Assembly (NCBI GenBank): GCA_903921945.1
Contig: CAIXSC010000494.1
Span: 1-6,339, forward strand
Source of the DNA: an uncultured Planctomycetaceae bacterium
GTDB lineage: Bacteria > Planctomycetota > Planctomycetia > Pirellulales > Pirellulaceae
Length of the DNA: 6,339 nucleotides
Direction of reading: 5' to 3'
A program made the translations under genes and the position numbers. Under the pieces are notes generated by a model that was not told where the DNA came from, ran no database searches, and was given only the letters and a program-made list of their open reading frames with translations. Positions 5,381 to 6,339 of this stretch are shown here, piece by piece (within the stretch, counting starts at the first letter, position 1; the number at the start of each line of letters is the position of its first letter).

Positions 5381-5860
5381 TCAGTGATGATGTCCGGGGC
5401 CATGGACATGGCCATGCGAGATTTCCTCGGGTGTGGCCTCCCGGATCTGGCGCACCGCGATCTGGAAGCAGAGCGTGACGCCGGCCAGCTCGTGGTTGGC
5501 GTCCAGCGTCACGTCGTCGCCGTCGATATCGATGATCGTCACGACTTGCTGGCCCAGGTTGGTCTGCACGCGAAACCGCATGCCCAGTTCCAACTCTTGA
5601 TCCTTGCCGAAATCGCGGCGCGACACGCGTTGGGTCAGCTTGGGATTGTGTTCGCCGTAACCATCGGCGGGTGGAATGACGATCGCGAACGAATCGCCGA
5701 CGCGCCGGCCTTCCAGAGCCTTTTCCAAACCGGGAATGATACCGCCGACTCCATGGAGGTATTCAAGCGGCTCGCCCGGCGCCGATTCGTCGATCAACTC
5801 GCCCTCCTCATCCCGTAGCTGGTAATCAATCGACACGACGCGGTTCAACGCGACCTGCAT
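5381..5860 (-). CDS. slyD: FKBP-type peptidyl-prolyl isomerase, SlyD family
   Basis: A 159-residue cytoplasmic FKBP-type prolyl cis-trans isomerase and chaperone. The FKBP domain covers about 1-69 plus 120-140, with IDYQLRDEEGELIDES at 11-26 and YLHGVGGIIPGLEKALEG at 34-51, the SlyD active-site region. The inserted IF chaperone domain lies near 70-119. NHELAGVTLCFQIAVRQIR (122-140) leads into EATPEEISHGHVHG, closely like E. coli SlyD. The C-terminus ends in HGHVHGPGHHH (149-159, six His), a short version of the nickel-binding tail that in E. coli helps deliver Ni to [NiFe] hydrogenase; E. coli's longer Cys-containing tail is absent. The ATG at 5860 starts the family N-terminus; only a weak GGGA lies upstream. 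It converges on the His-rich transporter with an 8-bp gap, so transcripts from the two genes probably overlap at their 3' ends. Confidence 0.95.
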   Translation of the reverse strand: MQVALNRVVSIDYQLRDEEGELIDESAPGEPLEYLHGVGGIIPGLEKALEGRRVGDSFAIVIPPADGYGEHNPKLTQRVSRRDFGKDQELELGMRFRVQTNLGQQVVTIIDIDGDDVTLDANHELAGVTLCFQIAVRQIREATPEEISHGHVHGPGHHH

Positions 5861-5961
5861 GGCAAGTATCCCGGTTGAGAGTCCCTAATAGAATGAGTTC
5901 CGAATTCTAGCAGCCGCCGGAAACTGTGCGAGTATCGTCGTCGGAATGTCCCCGCAATTCT

Positions 5962-5987
5962 CGGCTGCGGCACCGGATTGGCAGCCG
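5962..5987. promoter_or_regulatory. 7-bp inverted repeat in the divergent intergenic region
   Basis: CGGCTGC (5962-5968) and GCAGCCG (5981-5987) are perfect inverted copies with a 12-bp centre. The right arm overlaps the candidate -35 of the downstream gene, which would suit a repressor operator, though it could also be an RNA hairpin or chance. Confidence 0.35.
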
Positions 5988-6006
5988 TTCCGAGCGCGTG
6001 TAACGT
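5978..6006 (+). promoter_or_regulatory. Candidate promoter of the SNF2-related gene
   Basis: TTGGCA (5978-5983, five of six to -35 consensus) is followed after exactly 17 bp by TAACGT (6001-6006), which keeps the most conserved -10 positions (T1, A2, T6). The predicted leader would be about 45-50 nt. On the opposite side, no clear promoter for slyD stands out; TAGAAT (minus strand, near 5909-5904) is a possible -10 without a good -35. Confidence 0.32.
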
Positions 6007-6058
6007 GAAGGGAATGCGACAGGAGGGGCTGTGCGCAAACGGAAGGAAGGAGCTGCCG

Positions 6059-6339
6059 ATGACGACCAAACCGGAAAGCGAACTCTCGTTGCGTGACCGA
6101 CTCGCGCGACTTACGTTTCCCATGGCCTGCCGGATGTTGGGCCCGCGCGGTCCCAAGCTGATCCAGCAGGGCGGCGCCCATCATGTGGATGTGCCGTCGC
6201 AAGTTTATTTTCAAGGCGATCTGTTCCGCTTGCGGCTGCCGTTGGAGAAAGGCAAGCCGGTCGTCGTGACGATCACCGTGCGCTCCGACCGTTCCAACCG
6301 CATGCTGTACAACTGCACGGCCTGCCTGGGACCATGCCA
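6059..6339 (+). CDS. N-terminus of a probable SNF2-related helicase (partial, runs off the window)
   Basis: An open frame of 93 codons starts at ATG 6059 with a strong ribosome site, AAGGAG (6047-6052) 6 bp upstream, and continues past the window end. The text GPRGPKLIQQGG (28-39), a short beta-rich stretch GDLFRLRLPLEKGKPVVVTI (53-72), and then a Cys cluster C86-x2-C89-x3-C93 resemble the N-terminal region of planctomycete SNF2-related DEAD/DEAH helicases, where a SWIM-like C-x2-C-x3-C-x-H zinc motif precedes the ATPase domains. The fourth ligand and the helicase motifs would lie beyond the edge, so the product name rests on remembered similarity of the N-terminus only. It is divergent from slyD across a 198-bp region. 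Confidence 0.6.
   Translation, partial: MTTKPESELSLRDRLARLTFPMACRMLGPRGPKLIQQGGAHHVDVPSQVYFQGDLFRLRLPLEKGKPVVVTITVRSDRSNRMLYNCTACLGPC

Noticed and set aside
5870..5900. SigmaE-like promoter for slyD (GGAACT followed about 15 bp later by TCTCAA on the minus strand)
   Set aside because: It would place the transcript start only a few bases before the ATG, and the -10 match is weak.

Overview
The window is GC-rich bacterial DNA. The gene content points to the Planctomycetes, most likely a Pirellula-like lineage. The grounds are an exported ThuA-like domain protein of the kind that has expanded in that phylum, a start resembling planctomycete SNF2-related helicases, and Shine-Dalgarno sites that are strong at some genes and weak at others. 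The assignment comes from remembered family resemblance, not a search. No plasmid, phage, transposon, CRISPR or defence hallmark is visible, and the region reads as ordinary chromosome.

Layout, left to right. Positions 1-187 are non-coding: a weak terminator candidate for the minus-strand operon, then a G-rich 16-bp degenerate repeat with one canonical G-quadruplex motif. A two-gene minus-strand operon follows: glycogen synthase (GlgA, 2690 to 1194) and, 7 bp later, a GalT-type nucleotidylyltransferase (1186 to 188). GlgA consumes ADP-glucose, and GalT-fold enzymes act on hexose 1-phosphates and nucleotide sugars, so the pair looks like a glycogen/sugar-nucleotide module. Positions 2691-3253 hold no conventional gene. 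They contain a possible glgA promoter and six tandem 24-bp units that spell octapeptides on the minus strand and end at a stop codon.

On the plus strand come a secreted ThuA-like protein (3254-4285) with an unusually long signal-peptide n-region, and a six-helix membrane protein (4428-5372) with a histidine-rich loop, probably a NicO/UreH/TauE-like metal or small-ion transporter. That gene converges, with an 8-bp gap, on a minus-strand SlyD-type FKBP prolyl isomerase (5860 to 5381) with a histidine-rich tail. Both neighbours carry metal-binding-type His tracts, so a shared role in nickel or other divalent metal handling is a reasonable guess. A divergent intergenic region (5861-6058) separates slyD from the start of a large plus-strand gene (6059 onward, cut by the window edge) that resembles planctomycete SNF2-related helicases with an N-terminal Cys cluster.

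A recurring feature is short in-phase tandem repetition: 24-bp units upstream of glgA, 12-bp units in the ThuA leader, and 12-bp and 9-bp units in the transporter loop. I see no convincing new multi-gene system. The best leads are the 24-bp octapeptide array, the His-rich transporter/SlyD pair, and the true substrate of the GalT-like enzyme beside GlgA.
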